Part shown: positions 33,158 to 42,640 of the stretch, one piece after another
Layout: each line of letters begins with the position of its first letter
Position numbering within the stretch: position 1 is the stretch's first letter
NCBI GenBank assembly: GCA_000750105.3
Contig: JPHH03000014.1
Coordinates: 248,001-312,000 of the forward strand
Source: Tolypocladium sp. Sup5 PDA-1
Taxonomy: Eukaryota; Ascomycota; Sordariomycetes; Hypocreales; Ophiocordycipitaceae
DNA length: 64,000 nucleotides
Direction of reading: 5' to 3'
The notes under the pieces: model-generated
Seen by the model: only the letters and a program-made list of their open reading frames with translations
What the model was told of the DNA's origin: nothing
Database searches by the model: none
Made by a program: the position numbers and the translations under genes

Positions 33158-33732
33158 GGCTTCCGGGTGGCCAGGGGCTCACTTCATCACTCACTGATCA
33201 TTGATGCCAATGGCCCGCGCGCGCCGCGCCAGGTCGTCGGCTGCACTGGCGCACGTCCTTCGTACCCGGTACGGCCTGGCCCAAGCACATGCAGATGACG
33301 GATCGAGTATTCCAGCACGGAGGCCGTGTGCTTGCGCTGCTGTATCGACGCGGGAAAAATCGTTCGTCGGGGTTGTTGAGTGTCCGACAACGTTGGTTGG
33401 CTGGCTGTGGCGGGAGAAACGAGACAGTGCTGCCCCCTCCCCGGGGCGGGGGCCATGAGATGTGACTGCGCAAGGCTGAGTGAGACCCATGCGGCCACGT
33501 TGCATAGGGCATTCGCCTATGTAAAAGTACGGAGTTGTTACTCGGTACTTCTTACGCAGCTTGTACATGCGGGTTGCGAATTTCGTCTTGCTCGTGCCTG
33601 TAGGCTGTAGTCCCTGGTTGCCAGCCACGACAAGTATGATGCACCATCTCGTCACGCTCGGCCGAAACGCCTGTCCCGTACACACGAGTACTCGTACTTG
33701 GTACCGGAGAGGTGGCTCTCCGCACTGTCCCG

Positions 33733-33790
33733 GTCTGTCAGACTGTCGGACTGTCGGACGGTCAGGCTGTCGGACGGTCAGACTGTCACG
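33733..33790. repeat. Short imperfect tandem repeat (CTGTCGGA-type)
   Basis: About seven imperfect copies of an ~8-bp unit, GTCAGACT / GTCGGACT / GTCGGACG / GTCAGGCT, differing mostly by G/A and T/G changes. Confidence 0.8.
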
Positions 33791-35132
33791 CTGCTCATCC
33801 ACCTGGGTTGCGCGGGGTGAAGGCCCAATCGCGTATCCTGGCAGCGACGGGGCCAAGCCCAGCCTTCACCGGTCGAAATCACGACGCCCGTGCCTGGCTG
33901 AATGGCAATCCATTGTTACTTGTATATTCACCGGGTAGGCTTGTTTGTCTGTCCGCCGGCGTGCGTCTGTGCCCTGTGCTGCGTGGTGCGTACGAGTACG
34001 AGCACTCGTACCAAGTATTCGTAGTCCGTACTTGTGTCATGTACGAAGTACCTACGCAACGCCGTCCGCCGATGTATGCGGGTGCAGAAGCAGTCGCTCG
34101 CATGCGTCTGGTGGTAACGCGCTTCGTATCCTCAGAATGAATTGACCGACACGAATCAATGCCTATATAGTATCAATGTATCATGACGTGCGCGTCAACT
34201 GCTGGCAAACGAGGCCCCTGCCCTGGCCTAGTGCGTATTTGTCGATTAGATCCCTGCGGCCGGAAGCGAAGCGAGGCGGGTGTCGCGGGACGGCACGAAG
34301 CATACCTTAGTGTATGGACTAATTATTATCACTAATCTGCACCGGGGCCTCTCGGGACTCTTCCGGCAGGGGGGCCCGGGTCAGGTTGGGTGCTTCGGGC
34401 CATGGTGGGAAGCTGCCAAAGAAACCCAATTCGTTTGCCATTGCTCCCCAATTCATTTTTTCTTCTGCTGTCCTTCTTCCGTCCTCACAACATGCCACAG
34501 ACATGTCAATATGCATCCCGTCACCGGTCGTGCCCTCCCCAACATCTTTCGTGATTGGATCATGCCACAAGAAAATATCAAGTTCAGCGTCATTGGTAGA
34601 TTCATCTATCCAGTCAGACAACGACCTGAATAGTTCGCCCCTTGGCAAACCGTCAGTGCCCCAACTCGCCAACCCCCCTTGCCTCCTAGGAGTAACCTGG
34701 GATAATAACCGACTTTGTTTCGCCGGCTATCACTCTCATTCGATGGGCTGTAAGCCGTGCGCCATTACTCTTGCGTCCTCGAATCACCAACCACGCCAGC
34801 GATGGAGACCTACTTTGAATTGCAGCGGTCCCTGCAAGGCCGCACCCATCTGAATAGTCTCGTAGCAATCAGAAAAGGGATGGACGGCATATGCGGCCCG
34901 CTGCTTGACATGTTGGCTGCATAGACGTCCAGACTACCATGGAGATCGATGGCCCACTCTACTTCGGGGAAAAGAAATAAAGGCGGCTTCATCCAGGGCT
35001 GCGAGCTGAGATTTTGCTCGTCTGTCTGTCTCTGTAGAGTTGCCACAGCCTGTCCGTGGCTCGAGACTGTCTACAATTCCCAGCAACGGTCCATGCAATT
35101 CTGATAAACAACTACGACACTAGAACGACAGC

Positions 35133-36614
35133 ATGACGTCGAGCACCGTCAAAGAAACAATGCCACGCTTCAACGCCCATGAGTCAACGCACGGCAACCC
35201 TGTTGTCGACATGGCCCGAGACGAGGCTGTTCCAGAGCTTCCTAGCGTTCTGACGGGGCCTCTCGTCTGGACAGGGGCGGACTTCAAGGATCAAGACTCG
35301 TACACTGTGCGACTTTCTATCGAGGACCTCAAAGAGATCGATGCCGCTCTTGAGACCTTCAAGAGTACTACCATGGTACAAATATGTCTTAAATTCGCAG
35401 GTGGAGCTAACAGCCATGGCAGGTCTCGGCCTCGATGGCGACGAAGTTTCGCAAGCCAGCTTTCCGCTTCCAAGCCTGGCGTCTCGGCTTTCAAAAGCTG
35501 CAGAGACACTTCATAATGGGCGCGGCTTCGTCGTAATCAATGGTCTCGACGCTTCGCGATACTCTGTCGAGGACGGCATCGTCCTGTATCTTGGCCTTGC
35601 CGAATATGTGGCTGACAAGAGGGGACTGCAAGACAAGAGGGGCAACGTCTTGTGTAAGTCGATTCGCTATACAGTTTACTGTGTGCATATGTCCTCAACA
35701 AAAGTCCAGCCCACGTCACCAACTCGAAGCTTTGGGACGTTCCTGCGGAGCAGCGCCACGGCATCCACTCCAGCAAAGCCCTGGTAAGTCGCCAGCCTAG
35801 ACTTTCAGAAACCGCAAGCATGAGGTGCTGACACACCCTGGCTGTAGCCTTTCCACACCGATATGGGCTGTGATATTCTCGCCTTGCAAGTCCGCTACAG
35901 CGCGCATAGCGGCGGCTACACGTATCTGAGCTCCGCGTGGGCCGTGTTCAACGCTCTTGTTCGCGAGGAACCCGAAGTCTCCAGGAGCCTCTTGACCCCC
36001 AACTGGCCGGTCCAGATGTAAGAATCTTCTGTCCTTTACAAACACTGCAAGTTTGGCAAGCCAACGGTCATCTATCTAGATCTGGACGAACTAGTCGCCA
36101 CTATCTTGCCCCGGCATTTGCCATCCACGAGGGACGGTTGATGGCGAGCATGGACCCGAGCCGCTTCGGTCAGCATCCTGCCAGCACGGATGCGGAAATA
36201 CCTGCCCTGAATGCAGCCCAGAAGCACGCCCTGGAGAGAGTATCCGTAGTTGCCAAGAAAACGGAGTTGCAGCTAAGGCTAAAGACGGGCGATCTTATGT
36301 TCCTCAACAACTGGGCCATGCTTCATCGTCGGGACGCCTACGAGGACGACAAAGACTCGTCGCGCCACATGGTTCGACTGTGGCTTCGAAACACCCGGCT
36401 TGGCTGGTCAGTTCCTCCCCAGATGCTTCCGCCTTGGCAGGCTGCGTACGGAGAAATGTCCAGAGCTAAAGCGCGGATCTATTCCCTCTATCCAATGGCG
36501 ACCTACGTGATTCCAAAGTATTCCGCAGGATCTGCGGCGTTTATGATTGAGGATTCGGAGGAGTCGGACGATGATTCAATGATCAAAGGGTCTGCTTGCA
36601 TCAGCCGTTGGTAG
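35133..36614 (+). CDS. TauD/TfdA-type Fe(II)/2-oxoglutarate dioxygenase
   Basis: Predicted non-heme iron oxygenase of the fungal TauD/TfdA (clavaminate-synthase-like) family; the substrate is unknown. Five exons (35133-35364, 35423-35653, 35710-35783, 35848-36017, 36080-36614; introns of 58, 56, 64 and 62 nt) give 413 aa, the family's usual length. The first two metal ligands are in PFHTDMGCD (HxD), the distal His is in MLHRRDAYED, and the 2-oxoglutarate-binding Arg is expected in RHMVRLWLR. The SVEDGIVLYLGLAEYVADKRG segment is characteristic of this fungal group. The first intron has an unusual GTACTA donor but a good GCTAAC branch site, and it joins FKS to LGLDGDEVS in frame. It is divergent from the Zn2Cys6 factor at 28.8-32.4 kb, which could regulate it; that is only a guess from position. 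Confidence 0.9.
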
Positions 36615-39246
36615 CAGCGTTGAACAGGGGGTTCGGAAGAGCATCGAAGGAAGCTACACTGGCAAATTGCAGTCTACAAGTTACGAATTCATGACGTACG
36701 CCAGCCCTCTCATATCGAATTATGTCCCGTTACAAACCGTGTTGCTTCCCTAAATGTAGGAAAGTGTCCCATGATGTTATGTTTACTGTAGGGAGAAGAC
36801 ACTGGACGCCAACAGCTTCTGATTGTGCTCGCCAACCCGCATCTGCTTGCTTCATTGCCTGGTATCGGACCGAAAGTATTCGTCGACCCGTTTCTGCATC
36901 TCTTAGAACCTTACATGTATCATCTAGTCCGAGCATACCGGTAGTTAACTGCCGTTGACATCTGGACGTCCGTGATAACGCCACCCGGGCCCGGCCTCTG
37001 TCATATGCCACCACGGGGGCAGGCAATACCAAGACGATTCCACCGCAGGGGACCTCGAACGGGCAACCGTTGACGCGGATAGGCCATGGCGTGCCTGTCC
37101 AAATTCGGTGGCGCACAGGCTGGGTTCAGGTGTCACGGCATCTAGGACACGTCCGTCCCATCCCCTTTTTGTATAAAGCACAGGCCATGCAGGATACCAA
37201 GCACACTCACTGCGTTCCAGTGTCTCCACATTTGAGCTCGCGTGTCATGGACGTCAAGTCATGCTGCGTGCCTCAAATGGGTCGCGGCCGGCAAGGGGTG
37301 AGCTGCGGTAGCTCCCGCTATCAGAAACCATATCGCCTGCAGGAATACTACATGTTGCGGGGCGGGAGTCACACATAAGCCCTCAACTGGGGCAGTGGTA
37401 GTTTATTGGATCGCCCTTTGAATTTCAGAGCACGCTCATGGGCCCCTTTGGCAAACCTTATGTTGCTCGCAGGGTACGGAAGGCTGATTATGGACGAAAT
37501 GCAGGGGGCGTATAGATTTGGAATTCTCCGAGGTGATTTATGAAATGAATTCACTGAAAATGGTATGTGCTGCTGAGACGGGGCCAAGCTGTAAGTGGGA
37601 TGCATGCTCTGTGTAACTCAGGGGCCTGGAGCAGCGTCTACAGTATCAAATAGCTGGCATCCACCGAAGGGGGAAATTTGAACCAATACTCGGGTCTCAA
37701 AGGATCAAGTCGTCTGCAAAGAGGATGAGTCTACGACGTCGGGCTGCCAAGACGTCCACCGGACAGCCCTTGCCGGCTCTTCATCCGCCTGCCCCGGGAT
37801 AGATGCACTCTCCCAGCATCCCATGTCTGCTAGCCCAGCCGCCATTCCGACACAAGTAATAGCTCACAAATCTGGCTGCTGTGCTGCAAGTTCTTGTATA
37901 GTCCTACTGATGCTCCGTGAACATACGGCCTAGGGCATGGCTCCGCACGATGAAGTCTAACTAGATGTCGTGCCAGCACGACTCGACATGGGTTCAATTG
38001 CAATTCCTGGCCCGAGCTCGAGCTTGCCGAAATGGATCTCTGCTGCTTATCCAGTGCCCCAGGGGCACAAATCCACAGGTCGGTAGAAGTACATGTATCC
38101 CTGATGTCTTCAGATCCCCGAGCCCTGGCGGCGTTGGGCACGAAGATGTTGATGCTCCATTCCCACCAGCGGGTCGGATTCGCTTCGACAACATCTTCAC
38201 CAATTCGAGCTCCCCCTTTTGCTAAGTTACCACATTCCCACCCCGATAGTATCGACAAAGTGTGACAGCGGTATGTGTCACGAAATCGGTGTTGATTCTT
38301 CGGCTACACCACCGAGCGGACATTGGACCAACGGTGATGCTCGTGTTCGCGGGTCCGCGGATGGCGATCCCGAGATTGCCACGCGCGACATATTCCGCCG
38401 GGGTGGAGCTCCTGATGTTGAATTGCCATTTGCTTTATGCAAAGGCAGAAATGGCCATTGGGAGAGGTCAAGCCCCCCTTCAGCGGCGTGTGATGGCCAA
38501 GCTGGCGTTTGAGACACAGCAATAATACACAGGGGGGTTGTTTAAGAGACCACCCACTAGTCTCCGCAGTCCGTGCTTTAGAAGTATACCCCAGATATTG
38601 GAATTTTACATACGGTGCACGCCCATTGTGCCCAGCCATGTCTCGGCAGCAGCCACGCAGGCTGATGTGTGCAGGCAACACAATGCAGACCTCGTTCTCC
38701 TGAGCCTAGATCCCGCTAGCGTCATCTTGATTTCATCCAAGCTTCAGTATCTGTCCCTAGTCCAGTAGGTACTGCCAAACCTTTCGCTACGTCTTTTCAA
38801 TATCTTACAGCCAGCGTCAGTATCGAAGCAACTTAGAAGCAACCAGACCAGGCCTCCGTACCTACTTACCGTTCCGCCCGCGAATGCCCTGTGACAATCT
38901 GCCCCAACGCCGCGCGGAAATGCCGCTTGCTTGGGGTCCTCTTTCAAGTTATAAACCACGCATGCCTTAGGAAGTGAGGCCAAGTAGTGCTGAAACTCGG
39001 TGGAACAGCTGGTGACGCCTCGAACTGGGCAACGCTTCGCGCCCTCTGTGGCTCCGCCATCGACGGTTCGACTCCATGGCTCCTATCCCTGTAACTGAAG
39101 CCTCTTGTGCCTCCTCCTCGAGGAATACAGCCCACCAATTTAGTCACGGTTCCTCGGGAAACGTCCAGTTGAAAGCATCGACGAATAGCCAGTGTGCCTG
39201 TCCTGGCCGTCCAAGTCCATCATACCGCCGGATCGAGCAGCCTATA
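36615..39246. other. Gene-free region left of the transposon
   Basis: 2.6 kb with only short frames lacking domains. No inverted repeats, RNA genes or transposase fragments were recognised. Confidence 0.5.
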
Positions 39247-39460
39247 ACGTCATTACCCATAACACTGCGCAGCCCCCATAACCACGCACACATTACGATC
39301 TCACCTACCACGCGCAGAATTGATTTTCTCCACGAAAAGTAACTCAATTAAACTAATTTAACTAGAATACATACTCTATATCGCTACGGTCCGTTTAGGC
39401 AATTTGGATTGCTTCCTCCTTGAGATACGGGCTGTGGCGCTCTTAATAACGGTTTGCCGC

Positions 39461-39694
39461 TTATTCAGCCTCGAACTTAGCTTTAGCAATCTCTGGAATC
39501 GTAGCGAAGGTATCGATAGGGTTCGAATTGACTGCCTTGCGGCCAGAAGGCTGCTTAGCATCTAGCTTAGCCTCGAGATAACCCCCCCTTTTCTTTAGTG
39601 CCACGATTATGCTATTCTTCTGGTCTAGGGAGTGGCCCGCCTTCGTAACTACCGTACGGAAGCCGCGATCAACGCCATCGAGGTTCCGGCGCAA
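39461..39694 (-). pseudogene. C-terminal fragment of pogo/Fot1 transposase
   Basis: A 77-codon frame with KKRGGYLEAKLDAKQPSGRK and TIPEIAKAKFEAE, resembling the basic coiled C-terminus of Fot1-like transposases. It lies between the DDE fragment and the left terminal inverted repeat, in the right order and orientation. It has no function by itself. Confidence 0.6.
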
Positions 39695-39982
39695 GAGATC
39701 TAGCTAGGCCCGGACTTCCTTGCTATCGCTAGGAGTCCACTACTCTTTATTTTTTAATCTTCTATCTCTTTAGCGTTAAGGGGCTGTAAGGCTCTGGCAC
39801 AAGGGAGAACTTGTATGCTGTATTACTGAGAATCTAAGCTTAAGGAAAGACAGAAAGAGAGAACAAGAGCTATATGTAGTCGTAGGCGCCGTGGGCACCG
39901 GGGTTGCCTGTGTGCCTGGCTGTAACACGCTTGTACGTCTGATGCTCGCATTGTGACAGATCCTGGTAGCCCGAAACCCGGA

Positions 39983-40358
39983 TTAGATATTCTCCTTTGA
40001 AAAAGCTTCCTCTAAGGCTACGCGATAGGCCTGGATAAATCGCTGCTTCTGCCGTGGCGCTATGATCTTGAAGTCGGCGAGCCTAGCGCATTGGGTCTCG
40101 AATCTCGCCTTGAGCAGCGAGAAAACGCTGATATCGAGGGGTTGCGTGATATGCAATAAGTGCGCCGGTAAGTAGAGAAGTTGAACCTTATTAAGATACG
40201 CCGTATACATGAACTTCACGCTAATGTAAGTCTTTGCGCTGTCGAGGACCAAGATCCGCTATAAGGACTAATCTTCCAGCGCTGTCTCGGGCAAGAAGAC
40301 TTCCTTGAACCATTTTATCACGATATCGCCATTAGCCTAGCCCGAGGGGCTATAGTCA
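39983..40358 (-). pseudogene. DDE-domain fragment of pogo/Fot1 transposase
   Basis: Encodes the catalytic core region of a Tc1/mariner-superfamily transposase. The segment before the DDE strand (NDYSPSG, ANGDIVIKWFKEVFLPETALED) is broken by three TAG codons, followed by an open 89-codon stretch with the QPLD motif typical of pogo-like DDE domains. TAG can arise from TGG or CAG by the C-to-T changes of RIP. It is separated from its own N-terminal part by ~1.9 kb of inserted DNA. Confidence 0.8.
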
Positions 40359-40764
40359 TTTTGTTGAGGGAGAACGAACACACCAAAGGCCGAGTGCAAT
40401 GAACGTCGTGTAAGTCGTAGAGCCTGTACCTGCCCAAGCAGACAGCTATTAGTCCACGACACGGGTTGTCGTGTAGTCAGAGCGCTAGTTGCCGTGTAAG
40501 TCAGAGCAACAGGCTCCGTGTAAGTTAGAATAGCAACACAGCGGCGTATAGGCTATAGAAGCAATGCCTATGTGAACAGGTCTTTCATATCGTGCAAGTC
40601 AAAGCAAAAAGGCAAGGAGAGGCAACTACGGCCGTCTCAAAAGGTAGGAGGAATTAACCAGGATTTTTTATTATTAGAATCTCGAAAGCTTACGAACGTT
40701 ATGACTTGCGTCGATGCGTGCATGAGGGACCATCTATTCTTAGGGACACAGACGTCTCTCTTAT
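40359..40764 (+). repeat. Direct repeat copy 1 (406 bp) inside the transposon
   Basis: Begins TTTTGTTGAGGGAGAACGAAC and ends GACGTCTCTCTTAT. It matches 41841-42272 along its whole length, with many C/T and G/A differences and small indels. It contains about five loose copies of CGTGTAAGTC. It may be an LTR or another repeat family. Confidence 0.75.
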
Positions 40765-41840
40765 TAAGCAAAGCTGAAAGCTTTGCGATGCAGAGGGTAC
40801 ACGGCAAGTGCCCGAGCAAGCAGCTTCCAGCTTTGCTTCTTTATGGAGAGGTATTAAGGTTACGGGATTATCCGCTCTTCGGATATTGGTCGACGGAAGA
40901 ATCCCGTTCGGTTATTGGTTAAAGTTATGCCGAATGTTAGCTATAAGGTATCATATACTCGTATCACCGTGCCTTCCTCGTGGAGTCGTGGTGTTGATGC
41001 CACGGTGCCACCAACCCCGACGAGTCACTCCAACGAAGCATCATCAGTTCATCCATTACAATACCGTCGCAAGTCCGCCTATGTTATCTATCGCAAGCCC
41101 GCCCTCGGAGAGCCGCCAGAGGCATAGCCCGCTATAGGCGAAGAGCCCGCTATAGGCGAAGAGCCCGCTATAGGCGAAGAGCTCGCCGTAGGCGGCCCCC
41201 CGCAGGGGCCCCCCCAGGGAGGGGGAAAATCCAAAATCCCCTATATAAATATGGACTAATTGTTTATAGAGTCTCGTTGCTAATAGCCCTGCTTCTCGGT
41301 TAAGAGTAGCGCTACGGGTTAAAGGAAGGAAAAGTCGAGAAAAGTCGATATTGCAAACGAAGTTCTCGATTCACTACCCCTAATTCCGTGTGCTTAGAAT
41401 CGCGTAGCTATGGGTTAATCTAGCAATAGGTTTTTTATCCTCTTTTCCCTCTTCTTCCTCCCTTTACGCTATGCCTCTTTTCTCAAGAGACGAGACTACG
41501 AGAGACCCTTCCTTTAAGATACGACGACAACGAGACTGATAGCACGATAGCTTCGGCAGCCGCCTAGCCGCCCCCTAATCCTCCGTTTAGAGGCCAGGGA
41601 CCTAGGCACGGCCAAGGCGATCGTGCCGACCACCCTCTAGAAAGGAAGTACATTCTTTGCAAGAGTACCCTCCCGGATAAGGAGTTCGTCAACTTAAAGG
41701 ATCTATCGAAGCGGGCCCTCAAGTATTTCTCGTACCGGCCTGCCGTGGCTACCCGTGCCCAAGACAGGGCACGGCTGCCGCCTGCTTGCCTGCTTGCCGG
41801 CTGCCTTGCCTTGCCTAGCCATGCCGGCCCTGCCTGACCG
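40765..41840. other. DNA between the two direct repeats
   Basis: About 1.1 kb of degenerate, probably transposon-derived sequence. Readable scraps include a 70-codon frame at 40915-41127 (SYKVSYTRITVPSSWSRG) and, near 41650-41760, RKYILCKSTLPDKEFVNLKDL; I could not assign either to a family. Neither an obvious reverse transcriptase nor an integrase is present. Confidence 0.5.
41126..41194. repeat. 18-bp tandem repeat
   Basis: Three perfect copies of AGCCCGCTATAGGCGAAG and a decayed fourth (AGCTCGCCGTAGGCG). Confidence 0.9.
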
Positions 41841-42272
41841 TTTTGTCAAGGGAGAACGAACATACCAAAGGCCGAGTGCAACGGATGTCGTGTAAGTCGT
41901 AGAGCCTGTGCCTGCCCAAGTAGACAGCCGTAGGGTCCAAGATACGAAACGTCGTGTAAGTTAGGTCGGCGGGCGCTGTGTAAGTCGGGAAAGTAGACGC
42001 CGTGTGAGTCGGGCTACGGACTCCGTGTAAGTTGAAATAGCAAATGCGGCGGCGTGTAAGTCGCAGAAGCAATGCTCGCATAAACGGGTCTTTCATATTG
42101 TGTAAGTCAGAAGTAAAAGGCAAGGAGAAGCAACCACGGCCATCTCTAAAAGTAAGAGGAATTAACTAGGATTTTTTATTATCAGAATCTCAAAAGCTCA
42201 TAAACGTCACAACTTACGTCGATGCGTGCATGAGGGACCATCTGTTCTTAGGGACACAGACGTCTCTCTTAT
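41841..42272 (+). repeat. Direct repeat copy 2 (432 bp) inside the transposon
   Basis: Begins TTTTGTCAAGGGAGAACGAAC and ends GACGTCTCTCTTAT, in the same orientation as copy 1. It contains about seven loose copies of CGTGTAAGTC at ~20-30-bp spacing. Confidence 0.75.
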
Positions 42273-42284
42273 ACCTACAGACTC

Positions 42285-42495
42285 GTCAGGCGTTCCAGTG
42301 TTCCTCCACCTTTTTTTTGTGTTTTCCGTTTTTCTGGTCAGGGGTCTGCACCAACACCCCAACAAAGTAGGCGCCATAGAGTCGATCTCGTAGGGTTGAC
42401 TCGGAAAGACTAAACTCGCGACTTGCCTTGCGAATTGGCTAGCCGCTAGCATCCTTTTCGAGCGCGACTTTGATATTGTCCTCACGAGAGAGCAT
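42285..42495 (-). pseudogene. N-terminal helix-turn-helix fragment of pogo/Fot1 transposase
   Basis: Starts MLSREDNIKVALEKDASG, then TAG, then PIRKASREFSLSESTLRDRL in the same frame. This is the pattern of a psq/pogo helix-turn-helix that binds the transposon ends. The frame breaks at about 42285, close to the end of the inserted repeat copy at 42272. Confidence 0.65.
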
Positions 42496-42640
42496 TGCAG
42501 AATCTATAGTAAAAATTTGGTTAAAATTGAGCTTGAATTGCGATGGTTATAGTTGAATTGATGAAGAAGGTGGAATTAGAACGCGTTATTGCAAGATGCG
42601 CGGTTGTAGGGGCTGCGCGGTGTTATAGGTGATGACGTTA

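Larger units (their letters stand above)
32399..35132. other. 2.7-kb divergent intergenic region with simple repeats
   Basis: Upstream of both the Zn2Cys6 factor (-) and the TauD-type gene (+). It holds TG/GA microsatellites, a GCATC array, a GTCGGACT-type array, two TACGGAGTA motifs (32663-32671, 32965-32973) and several variants of GTACGAGTAC (for example 33680-33700 and 33990-34010). Numerous short frames on both strands show no domain, and no gene is supported. Confidence 0.6.
39245..42640 (-). mobile_element. Fot1/pogo-type DNA transposon, degenerate and interrupted
   Basis: Element body 39247-42638, flanked by TA. The ends form inverted repeats of at least 42 bp (39247-39288 and 42597-42638) that differ at six positions, all transitions. 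Transposase remains lie on the minus strand in the expected order: an N-terminal helix-turn-helix part starting at 42495 (MLSREDNIKVALEKD), the DDE domain at about 40360-39983 (ILVLDSAKTYISVKFM, YLPAHLLHITQPLDISVF) and a C-terminal part at 39694-39461. The DDE region carries three in-frame TAG codons; two of them fall directly before IL and SL in what looks like a Trp-rich segment. The part between N-terminus and DDE domain is replaced by the repeat-bounded DNA at 40359-42272. The element is RIP-like mutated and not functional. Confidence 0.8.

Noticed and set aside
35376..35400. 25-nt intron in the TauD-type gene joining ATG to VELTAMAG
   Set aside because: Too short for a fungal spliceosomal intron. 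The 58-nt intron 35365-35422 has a proper branch site and restores the family sequence.
40359..42272. Calling the two direct repeats LTRs of a retrotransposon
   Set aside because: The shared ends are not clean TG...CA, no primer-binding site or polypurine tract was evident, and no retroelement protein is readable between them. Left as a hypothesis in the findings.
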